Below are positions 1 through 5,382 of a stretch of DNA of 5,764 nucleotides, in pieces (position 1 is the first letter of the stretch; every line of letters begins with the position of its first letter). The position numbers and the translations under genes are program-made. The stretch is from Maribacter sp. (GTDB taxonomy: Bacteria > Bacteroidota > Bacteroidia > Flavobacteriales > Flavobacteriaceae): contig JANQUX010000243.1 of NCBI GenBank assembly GCA_030730545.1, positions 1 to 5,764 of the forward strand. Reading direction: 5' to 3'. The notes beneath the pieces are model-generated. The model searched no databases. It had not been told where the DNA came from and was given only the letters and a program-made list of their open reading frames with translations.

Positions 1-709
1 CAACAGCTTTTACTTTTGGATGTTTCACCAACTGCTGACCTACTTCTATACCGCTGCTATTTAAGTTTGAAAATACGCCATTAGGCATTCCTGTTTTTTC
101 TACTGCTTTTATTATTGCCGATGAAACTAGTTCACCTGTGGCTGCATGCATGGGGTGACTTTTAACGATTACCGGGCAACCTGCTGCGAGTGCACTTGCC
201 GTATCGCCACCTGCCGTTGAAAATGCCAATGGAAAATTACTAGCACCAAATACAACTACCGGACCTAACGGAAATAACATTTTACGAATATCTGACTTAG
301 GCATTGGTTCTCGATTCGGCTGGGCTTTTTCAATTACCGCTTCTACCCAAGAACCCTCTTTCAATAAATTAGCAAAAGCACGTAATTGCCCCATAGTACG
401 AACACGTTCACCTCTTGCTCTACCATCTGGCAAACCCGATTCTTTACAATAAGTATTAATAAGTTCATCGCCAAGAGATTCTATTTCATCAGCTATCGCT
501 TCTAAAAATTCAGCCTTTTTAACTCCTGAAAAATCTTTATAAACTTTAAAAGCATCAGTAGCCAAGGCTACCGCTTCATCAATTTCATTTAAAGATGCTT
601 CGTAAAAAGTCCATTCTGTATCTTTATTCTCTTTAGGATTAAATGTTTTAAAAGTTTTAGTTCCTTGCTTAGAAGATTTGCTTCCTATTGCATTTGTACC
701 GCTTATCAT
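1..709 (-). CDS. NADP-type aldehyde dehydrogenase, probable alpha-ketoglutarate semialdehyde dehydrogenase (3' end cut by window edge)
   Basis: The reading frame is open for 236 codons from the ATG at 709-707 to the left edge, so roughly the first half of a protein of about 500-530 residues is present. Around residues 154-193 it reads FGASNFPLAF, GGDTASALAAGCPVIVK and SHP. This is the characteristic cofactor-binding region of the ketoglutarate-semialdehyde dehydrogenase subgroup. N158 would be the conserved oxyanion asparagine and K183 the cofactor-contacting lysine. The catalytic Glu and Cys lie beyond the window. Family members oxidise 2,5-dioxopentanoate to alpha-ketoglutarate with NAD(P)+ in the cytoplasm. 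It lies downstream of the DapA-like gene on the same strand, 118 bases away, and would act on that enzyme's product. No Shine-Dalgarno sequence precedes the ATG, only an A-rich leader, as is usual in Bacteroidota. The ALDH family is certain; the substrate is inferred from motif and neighbour. Use in L-arabinose or glucarate catabolism is the main alternative. Confidence 0.9.
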   Translation of the reverse strand, partial: MISGTNAIGSKSSKQGTKTFKTFNPKENKDTEWTFYEASLNEIDEAVALATDAFKVYKDFSGVKKAEFLEAIADEIESLGDELINTYCKESGLPDGRARGERVRTMGQLRAFANLLKEGSWVEAVIEKAQPNREPMPKSDIRKMLFPLGPVVVFGASNFPLAFSTAGGDTASALAAGCPVIVKSHPMHAATGELVSSAIIKAVEKTGMPNGVFSNLNSSGIEVGQQLVKHPKVKAV

Positions 710-731
710 TTTCTATTTTTCTGATGTTACT

Positions 732-739
732 CAAAAGTA
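732..739 (-). promoter_or_regulatory. Possible internal -7 promoter element (TACTTTTG) for the dehydrogenase
   Basis: Read on the minus strand, TACTTTTG matches the Bacteroidota -7 consensus TAnnTTTG. It ends 22 bases before the dehydrogenase ATG, almost the same distance as the two better-supported gene promoters in this window (23 and 21). No clear TTG -33 element is seen 17-20 bases upstream, and the octamer overlaps the foot of the 737-777 hairpin. It could give the dehydrogenase partly independent expression, or be a chance match in AT-rich DNA. Confidence 0.35.
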
Positions 740-777
740 AAGAAAGAAGCCGAAACTAATTTCGATTCTTTCTTTAC
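737..777 (-). terminator. Long intergenic hairpin between the two catabolic genes (attenuator, weak terminator or processing site)
   Basis: Two perfect 12-base arms (737-748 GTAAAGAAAGAA and 766-777 TTCTTTCTTTAC) enclose a small internal loop, a second 5-bp stem (751-755 with 760-764) and the tetraloop CTAA. In minus-strand RNA the pyrimidine-rich arm comes last and is followed by only four Us (736-733), so it is a poor classical terminator. It lies inside the presumed two-gene transcript. Partial termination, mRNA stabilisation or processing to give unequal gene expression are all possible. Confidence 0.55.
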
Positions 778-827
778 ATTTCTAAATATGCCCAATAACA
801 TAATTGAGACATAAAATAATGCTTCAA

Positions 828-1745
828 TTAGTTAATACCTTTATAATTTGGCAATGTTGGTCTGGTTGCCATACCTTGTTTTATAACCGCTGCTACTCTC
901 TCGCGCTCAGCACCGATTAAAGGTAACCTTGGCGCACGTACATTCTCGGTACCAATACCTGTGGCAACCTCTGCCATTTTAATATTTTGTACCAATTGCG
1001 GACTTATATCTAATTCTAATAATGGTAAGAACCATCTGTAAATTTCTAATGCTTCTTTAATTCTACCAGCTCTTGCCAACTCAAAAACAGCACAGGTTTC
1101 TGCCGGAAAAGCGCAAACCAAACCAGCGACCCAACCATCGGCACCCATTAATGTGCTTTCTAAGCCTAAAGTATCAACTCCGGTTAACACATTTAATCGA
1201 TTTCCGAATCTTGTTTTAATACGTGTGATATTAGAAATATCTCTGGTCGATTCTTTTACCGCCTGAATATTATCGCAAACCATAAGCTCTTCGAACATAT
1301 CTAGAGTAACCAAAATACCGTAATCGACCGGGTTATTATAAATCATGATAGGCAAATCGCTACTATTTGCCGTTTCTTTAAAATAGGTAACCGTTTCATG
1401 ATCATTCGCTTTATAGCGCATTGGTGGTAGCATCATTAAGCCCGTTGCACCACATTCTTCGGCAACTTCGGCAGCATGAATAGCACCCTTTGTTGTTTGT
1501 TCGGCAATATTAGTAATGACCGGCACCTGACCTTTTACCAACTTTACGGTTTCTTTCATCAGAACCTTTTTCTCGTCATAGGTTAGCGTACTTGCCTCCC
1601 CTAAAGTTCCGCCAAGTATAATTCCGCTTACCCCAGCATCTAATTGAGCTTTGATATTGACCGAGAACATATCTAAATCAAGTTCATCTTTATCGGTAAA
1701 TTTTGTTGTTACTGCTGGCATAACGCCTGTCCATGAAATACTCAT
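828..1745 (-). CDS. DapA-superfamily lyase, probable 1-pyrroline-4-hydroxy-2-carboxylate deaminase
   Basis: The 305-residue product has the length and TIM-barrel motifs of the dihydrodipicolinate synthase/N-acetylneuraminate lyase family: GTLGE at 46-50, YNNP at 136-139, the Schiff-base lysine K164 in AVKES, and GWVAGL at 204-209. The arginine that follows the tyrosine motif in true DHDPS is absent (the sequence continues V-D-Y-G), so lysine biosynthesis is unlikely. From memory, the WFLPLLELD, NIKMAE and VRAPRLPL segments closely resemble the Pseudomonas hydroxyproline-pathway deaminase, which converts 1-pyrroline-4-hydroxy-2-carboxylate to alpha-ketoglutarate semialdehyde plus ammonia. The downstream dehydrogenase would take that product. 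The frame is open to an ATG at 1796, 17 codons further up, but that ATG lies in the -33 promoter element, and family homology begins at MSISWTG, so 1745 is preferred. 2-keto-3-deoxy-arabonate dehydratase is the main alternative function. Confidence 0.9.
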   Translation of the reverse strand: MSISWTGVMPAVTTKFTDKDELDLDMFSVNIKAQLDAGVSGIILGGTLGEASTLTYDEKKVLMKETVKLVKGQVPVITNIAEQTTKGAIHAAEVAEECGATGLMMLPPMRYKANDHETVTYFKETANSSDLPIMIYNNPVDYGILVTLDMFEELMVCDNIQAVKESTRDISNITRIKTRFGNRLNVLTGVDTLGLESTLMGADGWVAGLVCAFPAETCAVFELARAGRIKEALEIYRWFLPLLELDISPQLVQNIKMAEVATGIGTENVRAPRLPLIGAERERVAAVIKQGMATRPTLPNYKGIN

Positions 1746-1768
1746 TATATATTGTTTTTGATGATATT

Positions 1769-1796
1769 CAAATCTACGGGTAGTTATAGAATTCAA
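1769..1796 (-). promoter_or_regulatory. Promoter of the catabolic operon (TTG-N17-TAnnTTTG)
   Basis: On the minus strand a TTG at 1796-1794 is followed after 17 bases by TAGATTTG (1776-1769), a full match to the Bacteroidota -7 consensus. The predicted RNA start is near 1763, leaving a leader of about 17 bases before the ATG at 1745. It sits in the 134-base spacer shared with the divergent AraC gene. Confidence 0.65.
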
Positions 1797-1817
1797 TTGT
1801 TTTCATATTATCCACAC

Positions 1818-1850
1818 ATGGTACTATTTTACCATCTTAATCATACTATT
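1818..1850. promoter_or_regulatory. Candidate operator repeats between the divergent genes
   Basis: Two overlapping symmetries occur here. TACTATT is repeated directly at 1822-1828 and 1844-1850, a 22-base offset that puts both copies on one DNA face, as expected for AraC-family half-sites. ATGGTA (1818-1823) and TACCAT (1830-1835) form an inverted repeat with a 6-base centre. Both lie about 25-50 bases upstream of the catabolic promoter -33 element and in front of the regulator gene. Binding by the AraC protein is inference. Confidence 0.35.
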
Positions 1851-1879
1851 ACAATATATTATGCTAAATTAGATGCATT

Positions 1880-2725
1880 ATGAAGGTCTTCCCGTTTAAA
1901 ATACCAAAACCAATAGATGAGCATTTAATAGTTCAAATCGATAAAGAACCAATATTTTATAATCGTTTACATCAACATGAAGAAATTCAAATAAGTTATA
2001 TTATAAATGGTAACGGTAAATTGTTGGTCGGTGATAGTGTACAGCAATTTTCAGCCGGCGATATTTATGTAATCGGCAGTAATCTACCCCATGTTTTTAA
2101 AAGTATAGCAGGTGATGAAGATGCCCATATGCTTACAGTTTTCTTTACAGACAGTACCTTTGGCGAAGAATTCTTTAACCTACCTTATTTTAAAGATTTA
2201 CAAAATTTCTTTATAAATGCCGCTTCTGGTTTTAAAGTTAAGTCGAACAAAAATCAGCTAACTCATCAACTCCTAGCGCTACAATCTCAACATAAACTAA
2301 AACGCTTTACATCATTTTTAGAGCTATTAGAACAATTGAGCAAGGCAGCTACAGAGCCTTTAAGCAGATTTATATATGCTAAAACTTTAAGTTCTAATGA
2401 AGGGGAACGTTTGCAGGAAATCTTTGATTTCGTTTTCAAGAATTTTCAACATCCTATAGTATTAGATGATATTTCTAAAATGGCCTATATGACCCCAAAT
2501 GCCTTTTGTCGTTTTTTTAAACAACGCACGAATAAAACATTCTTTCAATTTTTAATAGAGCTTCGTGTAGAACATGCGTGCCAATTATTAAATTCTAAAA
2601 AAGAACTGAATATTAATATGATCTCTGACCTATCTGGCTTCAACTCCATTTCTAATTTTAATAAGAAATTTAAAAAGATAAAAGGCTTAACGCCAACCCA
2701 GTATCAAAAATCGTTAGTATTATAG
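1880..2725 (+). CDS. AraC-family transcriptional regulator, probable regulator of the divergent catabolic operon
   Basis: The 281-residue protein has the usual two-part layout. Residues 1 to about 100 form a cupin-type effector domain with H31-x-H33-x-E35, a GNGKLLVGD strand turn, SAGDIYVI and LPHVF. Residues about 178-278 form the paired helix-turn-helix AraC domain, with the first HTH near 195-215 (LDDISKMAYMTPNAFCRFFK) and the family signature at 248-275 (ISDLSGF, then NKKFKKIKGLTPTQY). The ATG at 1880 precedes the first cupin strand and gives full family length. It is transcribed away from the DapA-like gene across a 134-base shared spacer, the usual arrangement for a local activator whose inducer is the pathway substrate. 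Hydroxyproline or a pathway intermediate as inducer is inference. Its own promoter is not obvious: TAAATTAG at 1865-1872 is one base off the -7 consensus but only 7 bases from the ATG. Confidence 0.93.
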   Translation: MKVFPFKIPKPIDEHLIVQIDKEPIFYNRLHQHEEIQISYIINGNGKLLVGDSVQQFSAGDIYVIGSNLPHVFKSIAGDEDAHMLTVFFTDSTFGEEFFNLPYFKDLQNFFINAASGFKVKSNKNQLTHQLLALQSQHKLKRFTSFLELLEQLSKAATEPLSRFIYAKTLSSNEGERLQEIFDFVFKNFQHPIVLDDISKMAYMTPNAFCRFFKQRTNKTFFQFLIELRVEHACQLLNSKKELNINMISDLSGFNSISNFNKKFKKIKGLTPTQYQKSLVL

Positions 2726-2782
2726 AAAATTCTCTTATTAATTTTTATCAATATATCTAGAATTGAATGAGAGGTTTCTATA
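2721..2782 (+). repeat. Imperfect inverted repeat spanning the AraC stop codon and the tRNA promoter
   Basis: The 14-base arms at 2721-2734 (TATAGAAAATTCTC) and 2769-2782 (GAGAGGTTTCTATA) pair at 12 positions plus one possible G-T wobble, with a 34-base loop. The left arm contains the AraC TAG stop and the right arm overlaps the first half of the tRNA -7 element. There is no following T-tract, so it is not a clear terminator and may be fortuitous. Confidence 0.3.
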
Positions 2783-2786
2783 TTTG
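2779..2786 (+). promoter_or_regulatory. -7 promoter element of the tRNA-Leu gene (TATATTTG)
   Basis: TATATTTG is an exact match to TAnnTTTG and ends 22 bases before the mature tRNA 5' end, so the RNA would start a few bases into that gap and be trimmed by RNase P. The nearest TTG (2763-2765) is only 13 bases upstream, so the -33 element is weak or degenerate. Confidence 0.6.
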
Positions 2787-2808
2787 CGCTCCAATATACT
2801 ACAAGTAT

Positions 2809-2892
2809 GCCCACGTGGTGAAATTGGTAGACATGCTACCTTGAGGGGGTAGTGTTCGTAAGGACGTGCTGGTTCGAATCCAGTCGTGGGCA
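2809..2892 (+). tRNA. trnL: tRNA-Leu (anticodon GAG)
   Basis: The sequence folds into a complete class II cloverleaf. The acceptor stem is GCCCACG (2809-2815) with CGTGGGC (2885-2891), followed by discriminator A2892. The 3-bp D stem is 2818-2820/2832-2834 with a GG-containing loop. The anticodon stem CTACC/GGTAG (2836-2840/2848-2852) encloses the loop TTGAGGG, with anticodon GAG at 2843-2845. The long variable arm has stem GTTC/GGAC (2854-2857/2862-2865), and the T arm has loop TTCGAAT (2873-2879). The long variable arm and discriminator A are the expected leucine identity features; GAG reads CUC and CUU codons. The 3' CCA is not encoded (CAA follows), so it must be added enzymatically. The gene is monocistronic between its own -7 element and terminator. 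Confidence 0.97.
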
Positions 2893-2893
2893 C

Positions 2894-2925
2894 AAAAAGG
2901 TTAGATTCAAGTCTAACCTTTTTTT
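2894..2925 (+). terminator. Rho-independent terminator of tRNA-Leu
   Basis: Arms at 2894-2905 (AAAAAGGTTAGA) and 2912-2923 (TCTAACCTTTTT) pair perfectly over 12 bp around a 6-base loop (TTCAAG), and the run of T from 2919 to 2925 completes an intrinsic terminator. It begins two bases after the tRNA and separates it from the carotenoid operon. Confidence 0.9.
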
Positions 2926-2928
2926 ATT

Positions 2929-2948
2929 TTGATAATTTTAACTATCAA
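2929..2948. promoter_or_regulatory. Candidate operator palindrome upstream of the carotenoid operon
   Basis: TTGATA (2929-2934) and TATCAA (2943-2948) form an inverted repeat with an 8-base centre, 26 bases upstream of the operon's -7 element. Its position suits autoregulation by the adjacent MerR-type protein. The arms are short and AT-rich, so this is only a candidate; the first bases also overlap the T-rich tail after the tRNA terminator. Confidence 0.3.
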
Positions 2949-2974
2949 GTACCCTAATACATTTTAATAAATTG

Positions 2975-2982
2975 TAGATTTG
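2975..2982 (+). promoter_or_regulatory. -7 promoter element of the carotenoid operon (TAGATTTG)
   Basis: TAGATTTG is an exact match to TAnnTTTG and is the same octamer as in the catabolic promoter. It ends 21 bases before the ATG at 3004. No good TTG is found 17-20 bases upstream, which may mean activator dependence. The in-frame TTG codon at 2980 lies inside this element, so it is unlikely to be transcribed or used as a start. Confidence 0.6.
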
Positions 2983-3003
2983 TTTAATCCTTTTTCAGAA
3001 AAC

Positions 3004-3903
3004 ATGAACAATGTAAAAAAGCAATTTAGTATTAGAGACCTTGAAAACCTCTCTGGCATAAAAGCACATACTATCAGAATTTGGGAAAAAAGATACAATC
3101 TTTTATCTCCTGAACGTACCGACACAAACATTAGAACCTATAGTCTTTCGAGCCTACAGAAGTTACTTAATGTTACATTGTTGTATAATACCGGACACAA
3201 AATATCGAAAATTGCTAAGATATCTGATAAAGATATACCTTACGTAGTACGCGAAATAGTAGCAAAACACAGTCATAAGAGCCAAGCAATCAATGCATTT
3301 AAATTGGCAATGATGAACTTTGATCAAACAATGTTCTTTAATACATATAATGCGTTGTTGAGTGAAAACTCATTCCGAGAAATATTTAAAGATACTTTTA
3401 TTCCTCTTTTGAACGAACTGGGTCTTTTATGGCAAACAGACACTATTAGTCCGGCGCACGAACATTTCATGACCAGTTTGATCAAACAGAAGATTCTTCT
3501 TAATATCGAAAAGCTTCAACATTTAGAGCCTACCAGAAAAGACAAAGTGTTTGTTGCTTTTTTACCTGAAAATGAAATACACGATATAGGATTATTGTAT
3601 TTAAATTACGAAATTATTTTAAAAGGTTATAAGTGTATTTATTTAGGACCTACCATACCAATGGAAAATCTAGAGGATGTTTTGAAGTATTTCGATGACA
3701 TCTATTTCGTGTCTTATTTTACTGTCTTTCCTGAGAAAGACAAAATTGACAAATATTTAGAAGATTTCTCTAAGCTAGTTTCAGAATATAATAACCCAAA
3801 TTTCTGGATTTTAGGAAGACAAACGAATTTTATAGAAGCGGCTACAAAACCTAAATTTTGTAGAACATTCACTTCTATCGATAATTTGGTAAATAATTTA
3901 TAA
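3004..3903 (+). CDS. MerR-family regulator with CarH/LitR-like C-terminal domain, local regulator of carotenoid genes
   Basis: The 299-residue protein starts at ATG 3004; an in-frame TTG at 2980 is rejected because it overlaps the promoter. Residues about 8-75 are a MerR winged HTH (FSIRDLENLSGIKAHTIRIW, EKRYNLLSPERT, then IRTYS). Residues about 95-170 look like the helical bundle of cobalamin-dependent photoreceptors: W143 and E153-H154 match the W-x9-EH signature, but Q144 replaces the histidine that follows the Trp in Thermus CarH. Residues about 181-299 resemble a B12-binding Rossmann domain: EIHDIG (191-196) stands for DxHxxG with H193 kept, YLGPTIP follows, SYF (237-239) is at the SxL position and GR (271-272) at the GG position. 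CarH/LitR proteins repress carotenoid genes in the dark with adenosylcobalamin and release DNA in light. The gene sits 14 bases upstream of crtI, so a role in carotenoid control is likely. Whether it binds B12 or senses light is uncertain. Confidence 0.88.
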   Translation: MNNVKKQFSIRDLENLSGIKAHTIRIWEKRYNLLSPERTDTNIRTYSLSSLQKLLNVTLLYNTGHKISKIAKISDKDIPYVVREIVAKHSHKSQAINAFKLAMMNFDQTMFFNTYNALLSENSFREIFKDTFIPLLNELGLLWQTDTISPAHEHFMTSLIKQKILLNIEKLQHLEPTRKDKVFVAFLPENEIHDIGLLYLNYEIILKGYKCIYLGPTIPMENLEDVLKYFDDIYFVSYFTVFPEKDKIDKYLEDFSKLVSEYNNPNFWILGRQTNFIEAATKPKFCRTFTSIDNLVNNL

Positions 3904-3917
3904 TCACTTTGATAGAA

Positions 3918-5372
3918 ATGAATAAAAATTGCATCGTAATCGGTTCTGGTTTTTCATCACTATCAGCGGCATGTTACTTGGCAAAAGCCGGTTGGGATGT
4001 GTCAATTTATGAGAAAAATGATACGGTTGGCGGTAGAGCTTCTCAATTCATAAAAGACGGCTTTACCTTCGATATGGGACCAAGTTGGTATTGGATGCCA
4101 GATATTTTTGACAAGTTTTTTGCAGATTTTAATAAACAGACATCAGATTATTATCAGTTAGACAAACTTAGTCCTGCATATAAAATTTTCTTTAGTGATG
4201 ATATTATTACTATAGGTGATAGCATGGATAAAATTTGCCTTGAGTTCGAAAGAATAGAACCAGGTAGTTCAAAAGCTTTAAAAAAGTTTATCGACAAAGC
4301 TCAGGAAAATTATGATATAGCTATTAACAAAGTAGTACTAAGACCAGGTCTTTCGCCTTTAGAATTGGTAACAAAAGAAACCATTTTAAAAGTTGACCAA
4401 TTTTTTAAAACGATTAGCTCGCAAGTACGAAAGTCTTTTAAAAATCCGAAATTAGTATCTACATTAGAGTTTCCGGTACTGTTTCTAGGTGCTAAACCAA
4501 GCAACACGCCTTCTTTCTATAATTTCATGAACTTTGCAGATTTTGGCTTAGGTACATGGCACCCAAAAGGTGGCATGTATGAAGTAATAAAAGCGATGGC
4601 GAGTCTTGCAAAAGAGCTTGGTGTAAAAGTACATACGAACTCAGCGATAGATAAAATTGAAGTAACCAATGGTAAAGCAACAGGAGTAATCTGCAATGGT
4701 AAAACGATTATAGCAGATGTTGTTTTAAGTGGAGCCGATTATCAGCATTCAGAAAGCTTATTAGACGAAAAACACCAACAGTATTCTAAAAGCTATTGGG
4801 ATAAAAAGGTTTTTGCGCCATCGTCACTATTATTTTATATTGGGTTTGATACTAAATTGAATAATGTTGAGCATCACAATCTATTTTTTGATACCGATTT
4901 TGAGCTACATGCAAAAGAAATTTACGATACCCCTAAGTGGCCAACGAACCCATTGTTCTACGCTAATTTTCCGTCTATAACAGATGCGAGCATGGCACCA
5001 GATGGTTGTGAAACCGGATTTTTTCTAGTACCTATTGCCACCGCTCTAGAAGATACCGAAGCATTAAGAAGTCAATATTTTGACATAATAATGGATCGTT
5101 TTGAGAAAAGAACAGGACAAAACATTAGAAATAATATTATATTCAAAGAAACATTCTGTGTCAATGATTTTGTAGAGAGATACAATTCGTACAAGGGCAA
5201 TGCATATGGTATGGCAAATACCTTAACACAGACTGCATTTTTAAGACCTAATTTAAGAAGTAAAAAAGTAGTTGATTTATATTTTACAGGACAACTGACT
5301 GTTCCTGGTCCCGGTGTACCACCCGCATTGATCTCCGGTAAGTTAGTGTCAGAATTAATTATAAAGGATAAT
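3918..5372 (+). CDS. crtI: Phytoene desaturase (CrtI family)
   Basis: The 485-residue product (stop codon 5373-5375) has typical CrtI length and both diagnostic ends. The N-terminal FAD-binding fold is IVIGSGFSSLSAACYLA (6-22) followed by the E32-K-N-D and GGRAS (38-42) segments. The C-terminal carotenoid oxidoreductase motif is FTGQLTVPGPGVPPALISGK (456-475). In the dinucleotide motif the third glycine is serine (G9-x-G11-x-x-S14). CrtI enzymes are membrane-associated flavoproteins that desaturate 15-cis-phytoene, usually to all-trans-lycopene, the precursor of zeaxanthin-type pigments in flavobacteria. The number of desaturation steps cannot be read from sequence. The ATG at 3918 is chosen over an in-frame TTG three codons earlier, because homology begins at the FAD motif and ATG is the stronger start. 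It lies 14 bases after the MerR-type gene and 7 bases before crtB, indicating one operon. Confidence 0.95.
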
Positions 5373-5382
5373 TAGTTAATTT

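Noticed and set aside
828..1745. Lysine-biosynthetic dihydrodipicolinate synthase (dapA)
   Set aside because: The substrate-carboxylate arginine after the tyrosine motif is missing, and the neighbours are a semialdehyde dehydrogenase and an AraC regulator rather than lysine genes.
1865..1872. TAAATTAG as the AraC gene promoter
   Set aside because: It has one mismatch to TAnnTTTG and leaves only 7 bases before the ATG, much less than the 21-23 bases seen for the other promoters here.
2809..2925. tRNA-Leu as an attachment site for an integrated element
   Set aside because: No integrase gene, no repeated copy of the tRNA 3' end and no change of gene character was seen on either side within the window.
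2980..3003. TTG start giving an 8-residue N-terminal extension of the MerR-type protein
   Set aside because: The TTG overlaps the TAGATTTG -7 element, so it would not be in the transcript; the ATG at 3004 also fits family homology better.
3909..3917. TTG start giving a 3-residue extension of CrtI
   Set aside because: The ATG at 3918 is a stronger start and lies directly before the FAD-binding motif, as is usual for the family.
4310..4507. A 65-codon open frame on the minus strand inside crtI
   Set aside because: It lies wholly within the strongly supported crtI coding sequence, shows no recognisable motif and has no promoter-like sequence; it is an antisense shadow.
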